Assembly: GCA_026260175.1 (NCBI GenBank)
Contig: JAKCWW010000381.1
Coordinates: 51,059-111,432 of the forward strand
Direction of reading: 5' to 3'
Length of the DNA: 60,374 nt
Source of the DNA: Reticulitermes lucifugus
Taxonomy: Eukaryota > Arthropoda > Insecta > Blattodea > Rhinotermitidae
Positions 22,506 through 35,170 of this stretch are shown in pieces. The translations under genes and the position numbers were made by a program. Under the pieces are notes generated by a model. The model searched no databases and was not told the origin of the DNA. It saw nothing but the letters and a program-made list of their open reading frames with translations. The stretch's first letter is position 1, and every line of letters begins with the position of its first letter.

Positions 22506-23061
22506 CTACGCATGACAAAACTCCTGTCTGGAAGGTACAGACACAGCACAGGTTTTACATTCACTGTCTAAGACTTCAGATCTCTCAGGATGAAGTAGCG
22601 TCAAATAAATTGAACCGAATGTTTATAGGAACGCGGATTTGAGGTCTTATTGATATGCTCTGGGGCCGTTAGGGCAGGTGGTTGATTGAAGACGAGGGTT
22701 GCAGACATCGGAGTGGCTCTGGTACTTACAGCTCCTAGCAAAGGTTCCGTATTGATTTTATGTTTGCTTCCTCCTCCTTGCTTTATAGTATTCTCTCTAC
22801 CTTCTTGACGCTACAGTATTTGCAGCTCATCCTGAAGGCAGTACACAATAAGAGAAAATGCAGTGTGAAGCAGTAGTCCAGGGGTTGGCAGTCCTGTTGC
22901 GTAATTGGAATGATAGGGGTTAAATTCTGAGACTGGCAAACACGACTGATGTCTCCGTTGTTTTACTCAGTCGCTATAAACAAATTCTGGCATAATACTT
23001 TAAATTAAGCAAGGACATCGACCTTCCTCATATTTCTCATCGCATTAACAATCCTATCGCT
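22506..23061. other. Nothing recognised
   Basis: Spacer between two SINE A copies in the same orientation. No gene. Confidence 0.45.
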
Positions 23062-23340
23062 GATCCCAGTGGCCGCACCTTCTAAGGTGTGGGACTGCGG
23101 CCGCTCGCTTTTTGGGATTGCGGGTTCGAATTTCACCGGAGGCATGGAAGCCTGTCTCTTGTGAGTGTTATGTGTTGTCAGGTAGAGGTCTCTGTGTCGG
23201 GCTGATCACTCGTCCAGATGAGTCCTACTGAGTGTAATGTATCTAACTGAGTGTGATGTATCTAACTGAGTGTGATTGTGAAGCCTTGAAAATTAAGAGG
23301 TCCTGGTCCACTAGGGGTTGTCGCGCCATGGAATAATCCC
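23062..23340 (+). mobile_element. SINE family A, full-length
   Basis: Head GATCCCAGTGGCCGCACCTT and B-box GGTTCGAATTT at 23123-23133. A short internal duplication of TGTAATGTATCTAACTGAGT-type sequence lies at about 23238-23273. Ends GCCATGGAATAATCCC, followed by an ATAA-rich stretch. Confidence 0.88.
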
Positions 23341-24374
23341 ATCAGTCAACGCCACTCAATCTGAGCTCCTGGAAGCCCCTTTAAATAAACTACAAATAGA
23401 TAAATAAATAAATAAAATTTACACTAATTTAAATTTTGTTCTGGCTGGACCAATTACGGAATTATTTCTTTATTTATTTAGTTCTCCTTCGCTTTATCTT
23501 TTTTCCCATTTTTGTGATTTCTCCCTTCCCTTAATTTAAGGATTGTAAAACCCGGTTAGATATGTAACGAGAATGTAATTTCCGTAGACGGAAAGGTGGG
23601 TGCGAGAGGCAATCTGAAAAGGTTAAAGTATTACAGTTTTTGTAAAACTCTTCTATAAATAACATCAAACATGTCGCTGTTTGAAGGGGGTCGCACTGAC
23701 GCTTGAGATGTGATGGCGTCGACAGTGCTTCATGAGGGAGCACGTCGCTTTGTTACCTGAATGCAATTAACCCTATTACTGATTTTTTTAGCTAATAGTT
23801 CGACCTATTGAGACGTCTATTGCGCTTGAACGAACAGGTTAATTACTCTGCAATTTGACTAATTAAGGATCCAAAAAGCAACACTCAGCAAACCAAGCAG
23901 AAACGACAAGTAACGACATTCAAACAAAGGAACAGAACTTATTGTACCCGAAAAATCCTATATTAGTTTTTTAAGTATAATGTCCGGTGAGATTTATAGA
24001 GTTGCACGATATGTAAAATACACATTAAATGATAATGTTCGGCGGGTACTTAGTACCTGTCTTGACCGGCCTGTTGTAAGAGACGTTTAAAATGATACGA
24101 GTAATTCTATCGGAATTTGAAATGCAAAAAGACTGAAGCAGCTGTAGGAGAAAAAGACCAAAAAATAAACAAGAGAAGAAATAATTATGTTGAAAGACGC
24201 GAGGATAAGGTGGAGAAAAACATGAAGATTAAGACGACACGATAGCAGACTAAACTTAATAAAGAAAGGGTAAGTGGGAGAAGAGATAAAAAATTGTGTC
24301 GTGTTAAGTAAGTATCCACATCTGTAGTGTTCAGAAAATCAAATATCTATAAAGCTGGTTCTGGTTGTTGATAA
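23341..24374. other. Nothing recognised
   Basis: AT-rich with TAAATAAATAAATAAA near 23402. No gene or named repeat. Confidence 0.45.
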
Positions 24375-24445
24375 TAACACCGTGTAGACGTAGACTATAT
24401 AGTTGACGTTTCGGAGAGATTTACTGTCTCAATCTTCTATGTCTA
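24375..24445 (+). repeat. VTPC repeat running into an HHR-like hairpin
   Basis: CACCGTGTAGACGTAGAC is the VTPC consensus end, followed by GTTGACGTTTCGGAGAGA. On the minus strand this reads TAGAAGA (24433-24439), a GAGAC/TCTC hairpin, GAAA (24409-24412) and CGTC. Core first bases are lost. Confidence 0.5.
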
Positions 24446-24519
24446 GTGAGTACCCAGTGGTCCTTACCGGTAATATAGTACAGGCAGTGAGATACGCGCC
24501 TGTTGTTTCGGCAACACAG

Positions 24520-24830
24520 CCGACACCTATACAATGCCATCACTTCTTCGTCTTCTTCGCTGGCTCTACAACCCTTGGTGGGTTTTGGCCTCATTGACAA
24601 CTGCCCTCCAGACTTCTCTATCGGCTGCTTTTATCCTCCATCCTCTGATTCCCATTGTCGCCAGGTCCGTCATCACATCTTCTATCCACCTCCTCCTAGG
24701 ACGTCCCCTTCTTCTTCTATTATCGAGTCTTCCTTCCAGCATTCTTTTTGGCATCTGCGTTTCTGGCATTCTTTCTACGTGGCCCAGCCACCTTAGTCTC
24801 TGTGCCTTGATAAATCTACAATGCCATCAC
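24520..24830 (-). pseudogene. LINE-2f reverse transcriptase C-terminus
   Basis: Minus-strand frame reads RWLGHVERMPETQMPKRM, then RRRGRPRRRWIEDVM, IRGWRIKAADREVWRAVV and EAKTHQGL before a stop. This is the C-terminal end of a non-LTR retrotransposon, related to the copy at 45427-45699 but distinct. The frame is open for at least 67 codons, and seems open somewhat further upstream without a Met. Truncated at its 5' end, as usual for LINEs. Confidence 0.85.
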
Positions 24831-25072
24831 TTACAAACATAATTCACATTAGCACTGAATCGCCCTACCGACAAACTGCACTGAAAGCTCTTTCTTTGCG
24901 ATTTGGTCACGAAGTGGTTAGATTTATCTCCTCTTTCGCCATCAAAAAACACTTTTTGATATGCTCTGCCCAAAATCCAACATGTCGGCGTAAAAATAAA
25001 ACTACTGTTCTCATAATTAATACATCAACCAAATTATAAACTTAATAAAATACATTCTGAAGCAAGTATAAA

Positions 25073-25115
25073 TCTCCTACATATTTCGGCGCCGGAGTAC
25101 CATCATCAGGGACTT
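25073..25115 (-). ncRNA. Hammerhead ribozyme-like motif
   Basis: Minus strand: TCC (25110-25112) before core CTGATGA (25103-25109), a GC-rich stem II region, GAAA (25084-25087), TATG, TA, then GGA. Stem I is three pairs (TCC/GGA). No inverted arm or tail was found nearby, so this may be a solo terminal repeat. Confidence 0.6.
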
Positions 25116-25546
25116 ATTCAGAAGAAAGCAGTAACAAGGCCAACAGCTAATCTAGGTATTGTGTCTCCCTTATTCAGATGATTAAAATATTAAAATTCTA
25201 AATATATACGAAGCTAATAATCATAAAATTAAAATGTTATAAATTTTAAATTTTAAAGTGAGCTGTTCCAAGTGTAAGTTTCCAGTTCTTTGCTCTCTGT
25301 ATAAAGCATGTATACAAAAACGTCTCGATCTTCCATGAACCGAAGAAACCTCTTCCTGACGGAACGTGTGAAGTGTGTCGTGTCAAGCAGTGTGATATGA
25401 ATAACATAAAATTTAAAAATTTCCTCCTTGTATTTTCTGTTTCTATCCACGGTAGTAAAAGGCAACACCCACATATATCCGTATTATGAACTTCGCTCCG
25501 CGTTTCTGCTAACATAAACCACATCCGTGGTTGTTAAAGCAATGTG
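25116..25546. other. Nothing recognised
   Basis: AT-rich. Overlapping minus-strand frames (25246-25524) show no domain. Confidence 0.45.
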
Positions 25547-25592
25547 CAGATATTACGGAACAGGTATTACGGTACAGGTATTACGGTACGGT
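25547..25592 (+). repeat. Three copies of a 14-bp tandem repeat
   Basis: Units GATATTACGGAACA, GGTATTACGGTACA and GGTATTACGGTACG, then a partial unit. A short local tandem array. Confidence 0.85.
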
Positions 25593-25917
25593 ACCTCCAT
25601 CTAGCGCCGAAGTTAGGACTGAGTAGAGCTGCATCTCTGCTCCCCTTGTGTGACTGCATGGCACGTTACGAGGAAACCTTTACCTTTTTAAAAGCAGTTC
25701 CTTCCCGAGCTTTTCTTATAATTACATGCATAAATATTAATTTCCTGATTTCAGAGTCATTACTTCGTTAATACTGTAGCTACCAAATTAATACTATATT
25801 GTTCTTCTTCTTTTTGCGTTACAGCCCGGGGTGGGCCAAAGCCTCCATCTTTTAGGATTTCATCCCGAAGGTTTCCTGGTCGGTAAGTGTGCATTCTGTG
25901 GTGAGTGACCGGCTCAC

Positions 25918-26106
25918 NNNNNNNNNNNNNNNNNNNNNNNNNNNNNNNNNNNNNNNNNNNNNNNNNNNNNNNNNNNNNNNNNNNNNNNNNNNNNNNNNNN
26001 NNNNNNNNNNNNNNNNNNNNNNNNNNNNNNNNNNNNNNNNNNNNNNNNNNNNNNNNNNNNNNNNNNNNNNNNNNNNNNNNNNNNNNNNNNNNNNNNNNNN
26101 NNNNNN
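25918..26106. other. Assembly gap
   Basis: 189 N characters. Nothing can be said about the missing bases; frames drawn across it are meaningless. Confidence 0.99.
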
Positions 26107-26165
26107 AACCCGCGAACCTTGGGTCCAGTGGCGAGCACGCTAACCACTAGTCCACCGAGGGCGAC
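26107..26165 (-). mobile_element. tRNA-like SINE head beside the gap
   Basis: Minus strand starts TCGCCCTCGGTGGACTAGTG, GTTAGCGTGCTCGCC, with AAGGTTCGCGGGTT next to the gap. This looks like a tRNA-derived SINE head of a sixth family, cut by the gap. Confidence 0.6.
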
Positions 26166-26939
26166 TAATACTATATTGTTATATAACAAATAAAACAATA
26201 TATATCGTATACGAAGAACAAGTATTTCTCCTTGCACTATACAAATTAATTTAAAGTTATCAAAAAAAATACATCGCAGTTCTAAACAGTCAGGTATGGG
26301 CAGGTCTCATCTATTTCACAAGAAGTAAACTATTCCTACTTCCAGCCATGGATATTTAAAGCTATAACATTAGCGGAAGTCACTCAAATACGAAGACGTT
26401 TTTGAAACTATATATAAGTGTGGTAGTGTGTTAAGATTAAATTGAAGGGAAGGTTCCAGAGCCCTAGTTTGTTGAATATTTGAGAAGCGTGAGAGTAGCA
26501 GTTTCTATTACATAGCACAAGTTTACGCCATTTAGCTGTTGCTTTGTGTTAAAGCCACAACACAGTCTGGGAAGTATGAGACAGCAGCACTCTGGAGCGA
26601 ATGTACCCACGTCTACAACTTTATCTCCTATTCTGACAGCTCTTTCGCTATGTCAGTTTGCTTTGTTGCAGGTCGCTGTAAACATCCCCCCAACATTATC
26701 TTGTAAACGCACACCCAGCACTACCAAAAGCTCATAAATATACCCATAACACTTCTCCAGACCTGTTACCTTTTTTATACTCATGAAAATTTCGGTTCAC
26801 CCGAAACTTCAGCCTGAAAAAAAAAGCTAGGTATATGTAGCTACACAGCAATTCCTCCAAATGGGGAATATTCTCAGCGCGTGAACTAAGATAGCTGAAC
26901 TGTTTTTGATAGTTCACGTGTAGAATACGGATTTAAGGG
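26166..26939. other. Nothing recognised
   Basis: No gene. TTTCGGTTCACCCGAAAC at about 26789 is a small hairpin without an HHR core. Confidence 0.45.
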
Positions 26940-27320
26940 GCAAGAAAGCACAAGATAATTGGGAAAAATTCATAATGAAAAACTGCATAAATTGCAACCC
27001 TCACAGGATACTATTTGGTTGCCGAAATCAAGGATGATAAATGGATAGCACGCACGGCATGAACAGTTTTGGTAGGAAATCGTGAAGAGAAAAGCCACCT
27101 GGAAGACCTAGTTACAGATGGAACAATAATACATTGCATAGTAATAGAACGGGAGGGTCTAGGCTTTATTTATTTGCCTCATATTTTGTATCACAGAGGG
27201 GCTGTTTTGAAAACGGTAATGAACTACTTGGTTTCTTAAAATGTGAGGAGTGTCTTGACTCGTCAGATTACTATTAGCTTCTGAAGAAGAACTCTGCTGT
27301 ATAGAGTCAATGAGTAATAG
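26940..27320 (+). mobile_element. LINE-1f 3' fragment, decayed
   Basis: ATAATGAAAAACTGCATAAA corresponds to the LHNEEL region; later AACGGTAATGAACTAC and the 3' end GCTTCTGAAGAAGAACTCTG match other copies. Many stops and indels. Dead copy. Confidence 0.6.
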
Positions 27321-28434
27321 AGTTAGTCTTTAAAGACTGGGTTACATATTTGTGCGTATACTCGTGAAATTATTTTTTTTTCTGGCTGCGAACATGTATT
27401 TATATTAATCTGTATTCCCACAATTCATAAAATGAAAGCAAAATGAAAGAGTCTGTGTATGTGCACCTCTTTATGTTCTGTCAATCCTCACGTTTCTTCT
27501 CTGAATCTTATAAACCGATTTTTATTAAATTTAGTATTCGCGGTTACACCTAACTTTGTCACGAGAATTTTATTTAAAAAATCCATAAAACCTTTAATAT
27601 ATGTGGTATTCACATCTCAATACACTTTTCGCAATAACTTTATAATGTCATGAATTGAAATGAAAAAAGAGTATGCCATAAAATACGGATAGGTTAAGAC
27701 ATACACAATTTCCACGCGAAACATTTTTCTTTGCTCTTTTGGCCCATATTTTACTAAACACAACGTGCAGAACGGGTAACCGTAAGTAAGAGCCAAATCA
27801 TTGTAAGTATGCATTTTAGCGTTTAGCTTAATCTCTACCCCTAAAACAACGGCAATAAGCTCCTCTTAAACGTTGGTGAGTATCTACCAGACTACACGAA
27901 GCCACTACATAAAACCCTAAACTCAGGCTACAGTTTTATCTAAGTTTTTAACATAGGTAAATAGCAGATGCGTTTATATGAGGTTTTATTCTTAATTTTG
28001 ACATTTATATCTAGTTATTTGAAAAAAATAAAATTATCGGATCTTCCTGTATCCTGTTCTTAATTAACTTACAACTTCAACATAACTGACAGACAAGTTC
28101 TTCTTTATTAAAATCTATCTTCAGTAAAACCAATTTGTCCGGATAATGAATTTTATGGTGTACTTAGGTAGGGCTCCGGTTCCTTCTTTCTAAGTGGAAG
28201 TACGTTCTCTAATAACGTCAGCGTAATTAGACTTGAGGAATCAAATTAGGAACTCGTCTTTAGAGAAAGAATCAATCTGTGATGCTCCAGGGCAAACTGT
28301 CAGGACACACACAAATTTGGAGTGAAGTATAAACTTGGTATCTACACAACTGGAACCCACTTGCCTGTCTCTGAACGTGTCTACAGCAAGTATAAATCTT
28401 ACGGTTACTTATTCTGAATTTGTCATCTTTTTAT
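27321..28434. other. AT-rich, one VTPC fragment
   Basis: ATCTACCAGACTACACGAAG at about 27881 is a minus-strand VTPC piece. Otherwise nothing named. Confidence 0.4.
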
Positions 28435-28916
28435 TTCCCCGAAATTGGTTGTCTTCAGGGGGGTGGACTGCATGTACTGAAATTTATATTCTGTTGAGAC
28501 CCTAAGTAAAGCTATTCTCATAGCAGGAAAGGAGAGCAGTTTAATCTAGCACTCCACACGAGAAGAAATTTCTTCACATTCATCCACGTGGAAGACGGAA
28601 AAAGAATCATAACTATGACCTGAGAGTAGAAGAGTACAGAAAATAAAGAAAAGCACCACACAAACACGTATGACTTCAATATGATTCTCCGTTGCGTCCT
28701 TTATCCATTTGAATATAAAATTTGATTCATTACAAAAGGCCTTTAACCGTATTCATAACATCACTTAGGGCCATTAACGAACAATGGATACACGGAAAGT
28801 AACACCTGCATGTGTCACGTAATAAAATTCGTACCTCATACATCATGCGCTGATGTTCCTTGACCTAAACTCTATTAGGTCATACAAAACATTACTTGTA
28901 AATACTTCGGTAACGG

Positions 28917-29227
28917 GGGGCACGCGGTGGCGCAGTTGGTTGAGGCCACTGCTTTACAAGCCGGAAGGTCGCGGGTTCGACTCTCGATAGTGTCATTGGA
29001 ATTTTTCTTTGACATAATCCTCTCGGTCGCACTATGGCCCTGGGGTCGACTCAGCTTGTAACAGAAATGATTACCAGGAATATATCCTGGGGGGGGGGTA
29101 AAGGCGGCTGCTGCTTAGGGCTGACAATCTTACCACCTTCAAGTGCCGATTGTCTAGAAATCTGGGAGCCTCAACCTCCTGGAACCCTAATGGCATGTCC
29201 AGTCCTGTAATGGGATTGCTTTAGCTT
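28917..29227 (+). mobile_element. SINE family B, full-length
   Basis: Head GGCACGCGGTGGCGCAGTTGG, B box GGTTCGACTCTCG, and the whole body to CCTGTAATGGGATT. TACTTCGGT at 28903-28911 and 29228-29236 may be a 9-bp target duplication. This is the longest B copy here. Confidence 0.88.
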
Positions 29228-29236
29228 TACTTCGGT

Positions 29237-30804
29237 TTTATTATTTTGTTAATGTGTCATTGTGCGATATGACTCGATTGTTTTGATATCCATTTTACTA
29301 CTAACTTCCCATTTAAGTCTAGATCTGTAAAGTAGTATGTTGCCACCAAGATTTTCCAATACAAATTTTCACGCATTTTTTATTCATTTCGTGCGAGGTA
29401 CATGGATTGTCCATATCATCTCCGTAGATTTTTTTTATCGTAAAATGGTTCCTTTCCACAATCCTGTAAGTAAATGTTTCTCGCTACTTGCATAGGCTAT
29501 CACACCCTTCTGTGTTTCACTATCCTCTATTAAACATGATAATTGTCGTAATTAAATATCCTAAGTTGTCCACTTATTTCGTTGTTCATAGATTTCAGCG
29601 TCTACTACACGTATTAATTATTTTTCTGAGTCAGCTATGAGAGTAAACTAGAATCCCCAACAAGAAGGAAAAGGAAGTAACTTCATAAAACATAAAAGTT
29701 TTGATATATGGACGCTAATGGTGGAACATTTTAACGACAAATTTCAAGTAAAATTAGAATCCCTCATTAAAACTTTACTTTACAAAAAAAAAAAAATAGG
29801 TAAGTCAATTAATATTCCAACAATCTACCAAACTTTCTCCTCATTTAAATTTAAGGATGAGCTATTTCTTATGTGTAGAAACGCTGTGTAAATGTGGCAT
29901 CAGGTGCAGCTGGTTACACCGTAAGCTTCTGCTCAATAATGCTTATGGTCTTCTGAAATATTACAGCACCCCAGCAGTATGCAGGCACCACGTGCTGCAT
30001 GACCTCTTGCATTGTCTGTTTGGACAGACAAAAGGAGGCGAAATGTGAAACGTAACATATACGTAACTCACTGCATGTAATGAGTGTTGTCAGCTTAATA
30101 TCAGTAATATATGTTCATAATCAGCAGTACAGAATATTAATTTATTTATTTATTTCTTGATGAATTATTTTACGAGGTTGTCAGATTCTCAGGTTACAAA
30201 TACAGTTTTACTGCATTACTTCATTCTTTAAGTAGCAGTGGAAAGCAACAAATAAAGGTATAAAACTTAGAATGAATAATGAAATGGAAAGATTTGAGAG
30301 GAAACAGTCGTAATATAATTGCCATACTATCCCGGAATTTTTCCTGAAGGACTGAGGTGAACCAAAAAACAACGGTCAGGAGAGTCGTTGTCCCGGTGGA
30401 AGTTCAAACCACGAACCTCCCTACAGAATGTTGCGTTTTGAGCAAACTCGATCAGTTTGAGTACAGCAACATACAAACAATATTACACTAGCACTACGTA
30501 AGCACATCAACAAGCTATACCAATATTACAAATATAAAATAACACTACACTTAACAGAAGAAATGCAATAAATGTGGCACCATAACCACTTGAGTTCTGT
30601 CATTAGAAATAAGTACTATTAAGGCATCAGATATAAAAAGGTGATACATTTCTTGACCAACCGAGTCAAGTGTCAGGTTACCAACGCACCTTTCTCAAGC
30701 AAGTCGTGAACGAATGTAGTATAAGGCATACTGAGCTAATATGAAACTATTTTCTTTGTTTCTTCATTAGTTCTTACGTATAATATTATGCCTACCTCCT
30801 AAAC
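29237..30804. other. Nothing certain
   Basis: A 14-base A run lies at 29783-29796 and a TTTA repeat near 30140. CGGTGGAAGTTCAAACCACG near 30395 looks like a minus-strand B box, so a decayed SINE may lie at about 30335-30480. No gene. Confidence 0.4.
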
Positions 30805-31044
30805 CACGGCAGGATCGAGCACATTGGCTCGATCGGTATAGCTCCTGGCTTCTATTCTGGAGGTGCTTGACCTCTATTTCAAGACACCGGCTGGCCTGAT
30901 GTTGTTGTGATATTACTCAGCACAAGAAGGAAAACTCCAACACCGCTTCCTTCCACGTCCTTTCCAATTTATTATTCACTGATTGTCTACTATTCGACAC
31001 TAAACATTCGGAAATACAACAGCGTCGTTAAGAAAACAATAAAT
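30805..31044 (+). mobile_element. SINE family E, full-length
   Basis: Head with GGCTCGATCGGTATAGCTCC, body with GACACCGGCTGGCCTGATGT and TTTCCAATTTATTATTCACT, and end CAGCGTCGTTAAGAAAACAA. The best E copy here; the head is less tRNA-like than in families A-D. Confidence 0.8.
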
Positions 31045-31047
31045 AAG

Positions 31048-31067
31048 TATATATATATATATATATA
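31048..31067 (+). repeat. TA microsatellite after SINE E
   Basis: About ten TA units directly after the SINE tail. Confidence 0.9.
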
Positions 31068-31479
31068 AACAATCAGTAGATATAAAAAGCTGCAGCGAAA
31101 CAGATATGGCCCAGAAACGTATACGGAGAGACCAGCATATCCAATTATGCACCACGTTGTTCAACTGGTCGCAACTTATCGATTAACCCTACGCAACGCC
31201 CACAAGCCACAAACCCAGCTGGGGCACAAACTCTATTCTCCTACCAGTCACATTGTGCGTAGAAAGAGAAACCCAAATCCAACCAATGCCCAAACCTCAT
31301 TCTATAAACGAATATAAAAAACATGAAGAAAAAGCTCCACCGTTTCGTAAGAACCACGTTGCCAGAAAGGATTATGTCAGCTTCACATTCCGACTTATTT
31401 CCTCCGAAACAGGAATAGAGACCCGTTTCTTACTGAGTATGGATATGAGCCAGTATTAAAGTAATTCTTCAATGACCCA

Positions 31480-31690
31480 ATTATAGATGGGAGGATAATA
31501 TTAAAATGAATGTTTAAGAAGCATTTTTGACGTGTTGACTGGACTAATGTGACTCAAAAATGGGAAATGTTTGATAGGCTGTTATGAATATAGCATTAAA
31601 GTTACGGGTTCCATAATTGCGGGGAATTCCTTGACCACTATAAAGACTACTAGTTATTCAAGGAGAATTGGACTTCACGACGATAGATGG
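31480..31690 (+). mobile_element. LINE-1f 3' fragment
   Basis: Conceptual reading DWTNVTQKWEMFDRLL, then CGEFL, and a TTCAAGGAGAATTGGACTTC end matches the DWI-LAQDR-KWRA region and 3' end of other copies. Stops present. Confidence 0.65.
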
Positions 31691-31849
31691 TCAGACACAC
31701 ATATAACATTCTAATTCGATCACATAAGAAAGTCATTAAGCGCTTACCGTTTTAGCTTGTTGAATATTTATCACATCAAAATTTAAATCTTAATTGAATT
31801 TTATATTCACATAATCAAATTATTTAAATGCTAACATTCTACGGGAGCC

Positions 31850-32120
31850 TGTTTTGCTTAGTCAATGCATGACCAGGACAAGGGCCTAATGATCTAGGAA
31901 TACGGGCTCAATACCCGACAGGGCAGGGATTTTCCTCTTTTCTACCATCTTTCTCTGTCTGCGCAGTCTCCTAACTAATACTCTTAATACAAGACGGAGA
32001 ACCTTTTCCCAGCGGCGAGGCAGCCCGGTATTGAATCTCACCACGTACTTTTACTTAATGCCGATATTAAGAATGAGTGGAGCTATACCTCCACTTTGCA
32101 TGCTTTTTATGGGGTGATGC
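31850..32120 (+). mobile_element. Degenerate SINE, probably family D
   Basis: A B-box-like GGCTCAATACCCGAC and a D-type end (AATGAGTGGAGCTATACCTCC) with a strongly diverged middle. Confidence 0.45.
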
Positions 32121-32956
32121 ATAATTAAGCCAGGAATAACCTGATTCATTATTTACTTTCCCACATTTAATATATCTGTACATAGCCTGTATGAAGCATA
32201 CAGCATATATAAATACAAACATATTTACATGTGTGTGGCCTTGAATTATAACTTTTAACGCAGTGGGCCATACTCTACAGTACTACCCATTCACTCTGAA
32301 ATAGTTATAGGCTATTAAATTGTGGGCGCGAGTCACGGGAGGTTGTTTTCATGAAGGGCAGCGCTTGGATAGTCAGCTTGTACTTAAATACTTTCTTCCT
32401 TATATCCCTTAAAATAATTCTATTTGTTAAAGTTTAATCCCTTGAACTATAAATCACACGCACCCACCTCGGCCAGGCAAATAGTAATTCCAGGAACATC
32501 GGTTCTTGCAGTAGGAGTGGGGGGCGCTCTTCGTTATGGAAGATGGAAGATTATCTGCTTCCACCCGTAAGCGAGACGCTCTTCAAGGAAAATGTCTTAA
32601 AACAACTTTAAGGCAATGATTTATTATAAAGTCATTCACTTTATACGTAGCGGCAACTAGTGGAATTATTAGACCTGAAATTGCTTTTTCCATTATAAGA
32701 TTCACAAATAAAACCTGCACATAACGAAGTTTCAAGACGGACATTTATTTACTTAGTATGATTTCCGTTTATCACAGGCACATGCTAGTACAAAGCAATA
32801 GTGCTCAGTAAATATTCAACACATTACGTATTTCTTTCATGTATTCTCCTCCTTCTGCATTTCGCAATAGACCTACAGACTGTGAAGCATACATCTCTGT
32901 AACCAACCAATTCACACTTATTATTCTTTATTATACAATACAATTTACCATAAAAC
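32121..32956. other. Nothing recognised
   Basis: AT-rich unique-looking sequence, probably with part of the HHR-bearing repeat at its right end. Confidence 0.45.
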
Positions 32957-33005
32957 TAGTCCAACATGTTTCGAATCCCTATTTTGGGATCATCATCAGG
33001 GACTT
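32957..33005 (-). ncRNA. Hammerhead ribozyme, complete
   Basis: Minus strand: stem I AGTCC (33000-33004) pairs perfectly with GGACT (32958-32962); core CTGATGA (32993-32999); stem II ATCCC with GGGAT closed by an AAAATA-type loop; GAAA (32969-32972); CATG as minimal stem III; TT as the UH site. Every required base is present. With 1380-1421 this is the best candidate for activity. Confidence 0.78.
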
Positions 33006-34224
33006 GGATTGTGAATTACACAAATTACAAATCAACAATAATGTAGGATATCCTATATTTTAACTTTCGTACTTTTAAAATGTAGCATTATTTTTTATTT
33101 TTTTGGCACGGTAAATACAATATTAAATGTAAAAGGTAATTTTAATATTAGACATCCCTGTCGGTATACAGAATAAATATACTTATGTGAAAGATAGTGT
33201 ATTCTGACAGGTTTATTATAGAAAAATAACAAATATGATTTTATGTAGGAATTAGAAAATTAAATGATGCAAAATTGTTAGTGTGTTAATACTGTAAAGC
33301 TGTCAAATTTGCATACTGACGTTGTGCTCGTCCTATTAAGCATTGCCGCCAAAGATGAAATTCTCTCACAAAACAAAACACAATTGCAACCATATGTAAC
33401 TGCCGAACCAGTGTAATTCCAGGTTACATGCTAATGGCAATTCTCATTTCCTGGAAAAGCATAGGGTATTCTGAAATTTTTGTAACACTTAAATTCTATA
33501 ATTTTAATTTTAGATGTAGTGGGCACTTTTTCAGTTACTTCTTTTTGCCTTTTTAAAATTTGAAGCAAGCAATAAAGCTACAGTTAAGTTTATCTTTGAT
33601 AATTCTCAACCTCACAGGCAAAATATTTCAGCTGAAAAATATGTAAAGACAACATTTACTGAGACAGTCTCCCACTGAATACATGCCTAAGGCTTAGGGT
33701 ATGTATCACTAGTTAGTACATATGAAATATAATTAGATAAATAATTTACTACATGGTGCAAAATGAACGTGAGAAGTTGCGGTTTGCGTTTCCTCAGCTG
33801 TTTAAAAATTTACTTTAAAAACACCTTATGCGCTTTAATGGCATTTCGGATATTAGATATGGCACAAGAATAGGTGGATTTATCCATAAATACTACACAT
33901 GTATGTAGAAAGAGAGAGTCGCTGTCTGTCTTAAAGCACTCTTTTCTTATAAGGAAAAAACAATAGATCTGAATCAGAATAACCGATAACAGTCCGAGAT
34001 ATAAAATGTGTACTTTCAAAATTGTGGTGAAGAATGTAACAGCTATATATTATGTATTATATACTTTATACATATTATACACTATACATTACGTAATATA
34101 TACTATATAGTACATATTATACATTTGACATAACGGCCCATTCATTCAGCAATAAAAAGCAGATATTTCTGTAACTATCTACGTAACTCACTAATAAAAA
34201 TAGAGTAATTAGCGATCTACACAA
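33006..34224. other. AT-rich, TA-dense stretch, no gene
   Basis: 34041-34125 is dense in TATA and TACATA words. A 69-codon minus-strand frame (33810-34019) has no domain. Confidence 0.45.
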
Positions 34225-34310
34225 CAAAGAACTAACTTATCAAGTGGTTACTCCTAGCTTCTGGAGAAGAGCTTAGCTCCACAGTGTGAGTTAGAGCCTT
34301 AGTCAGAATG
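34225..34310 (+). mobile_element. LINE-1f 3' terminal scrap
   Basis: CTAGCTTCTGGAGAAGAGCT and CCACAGTGTGAGTTAG match the 3' end of LINE-1f copies. Confidence 0.5.
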
Positions 34311-35170
34311 ACGTTAGGAAATTTAGGGGGTGAAAAACCAAAGTTAAAATTTAAAAAATGAGAAGTGGAAGAGGCGTAGAGTTTAAATAACTTTTCGATG
34401 ACATAGAAGTGAAATACAGGCGACGCTGCATCTAGGATTTAATATTACCGGCATGTAGAGGCATTAAAAGCAAAACACGCCCGTTGTTTTACGATGTACT
34501 CTTTCACGAGGAAAAATGTAACAACTGCAGGAATGTACAATGTTTATTAATTGCGTATATGCCCACTGTGAGACGTAATCATAATCCTGGCATTTACTGC
34601 TAAGAATTTCATGCAGCTGTCCGAAATAATTATAAACACTCAGTGCATTTTCGCGAAATAATGTGCTTCTTGTCTAAGCCCGGAACTCAGCATTTGGAGG
34701 ATTTACAAGACCGAAATAAAAGATAGAAAACGACTTTAATTTACCAAAAAAGAAAAAAAAATGGAAAACACGGCTGATACAAAAATTGGTAATATCTCTC
34801 ATAATTTGCGCCCAAAAGTATTCTATCACAGTTTTGCATAAGTAATAACATATATTCAAAAATTATATTAATTTATTGCTACCATCTGGTAAAACTATAA
34901 CAATTAGTTTCACAGATGGCGAGATAAAAAATTTTACCAATAAAATACCATTGAAAATTCAGTCACAATATCCATGAATAATTTGCTATGTAAAATTATC
35001 GAGAGTGTTTGAGACTGCAGTATCGACTAGGACATAGGTATCTCTCACTGCCCTATAGTGCTGTCATTGTTTGTCCCGTTACTCATTTATTCCATATTCA
35101 TGAATAACACATGCATATTCAAACATAAATCGTATCGCAGGTAGATGGATTAGGTAGGCAGCACGCAGTT
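34311..35170. other. Nothing recognised
   Basis: No gene or repeat I can name, apart from weak VTPC-like words near 34880. Confidence 0.45.

Noticed and set aside
25889..26237. Frames spanning the N gap
   Set aside because: Unknown bases cannot be translated; these frames have no meaning.
28435..28465. Minus-strand CTGAAGA near a GGGGAAAT stretch as an HHR
   Set aside because: Stem II does not close well and GAAA is not in the right register. Only the CTGAAGA word fits.
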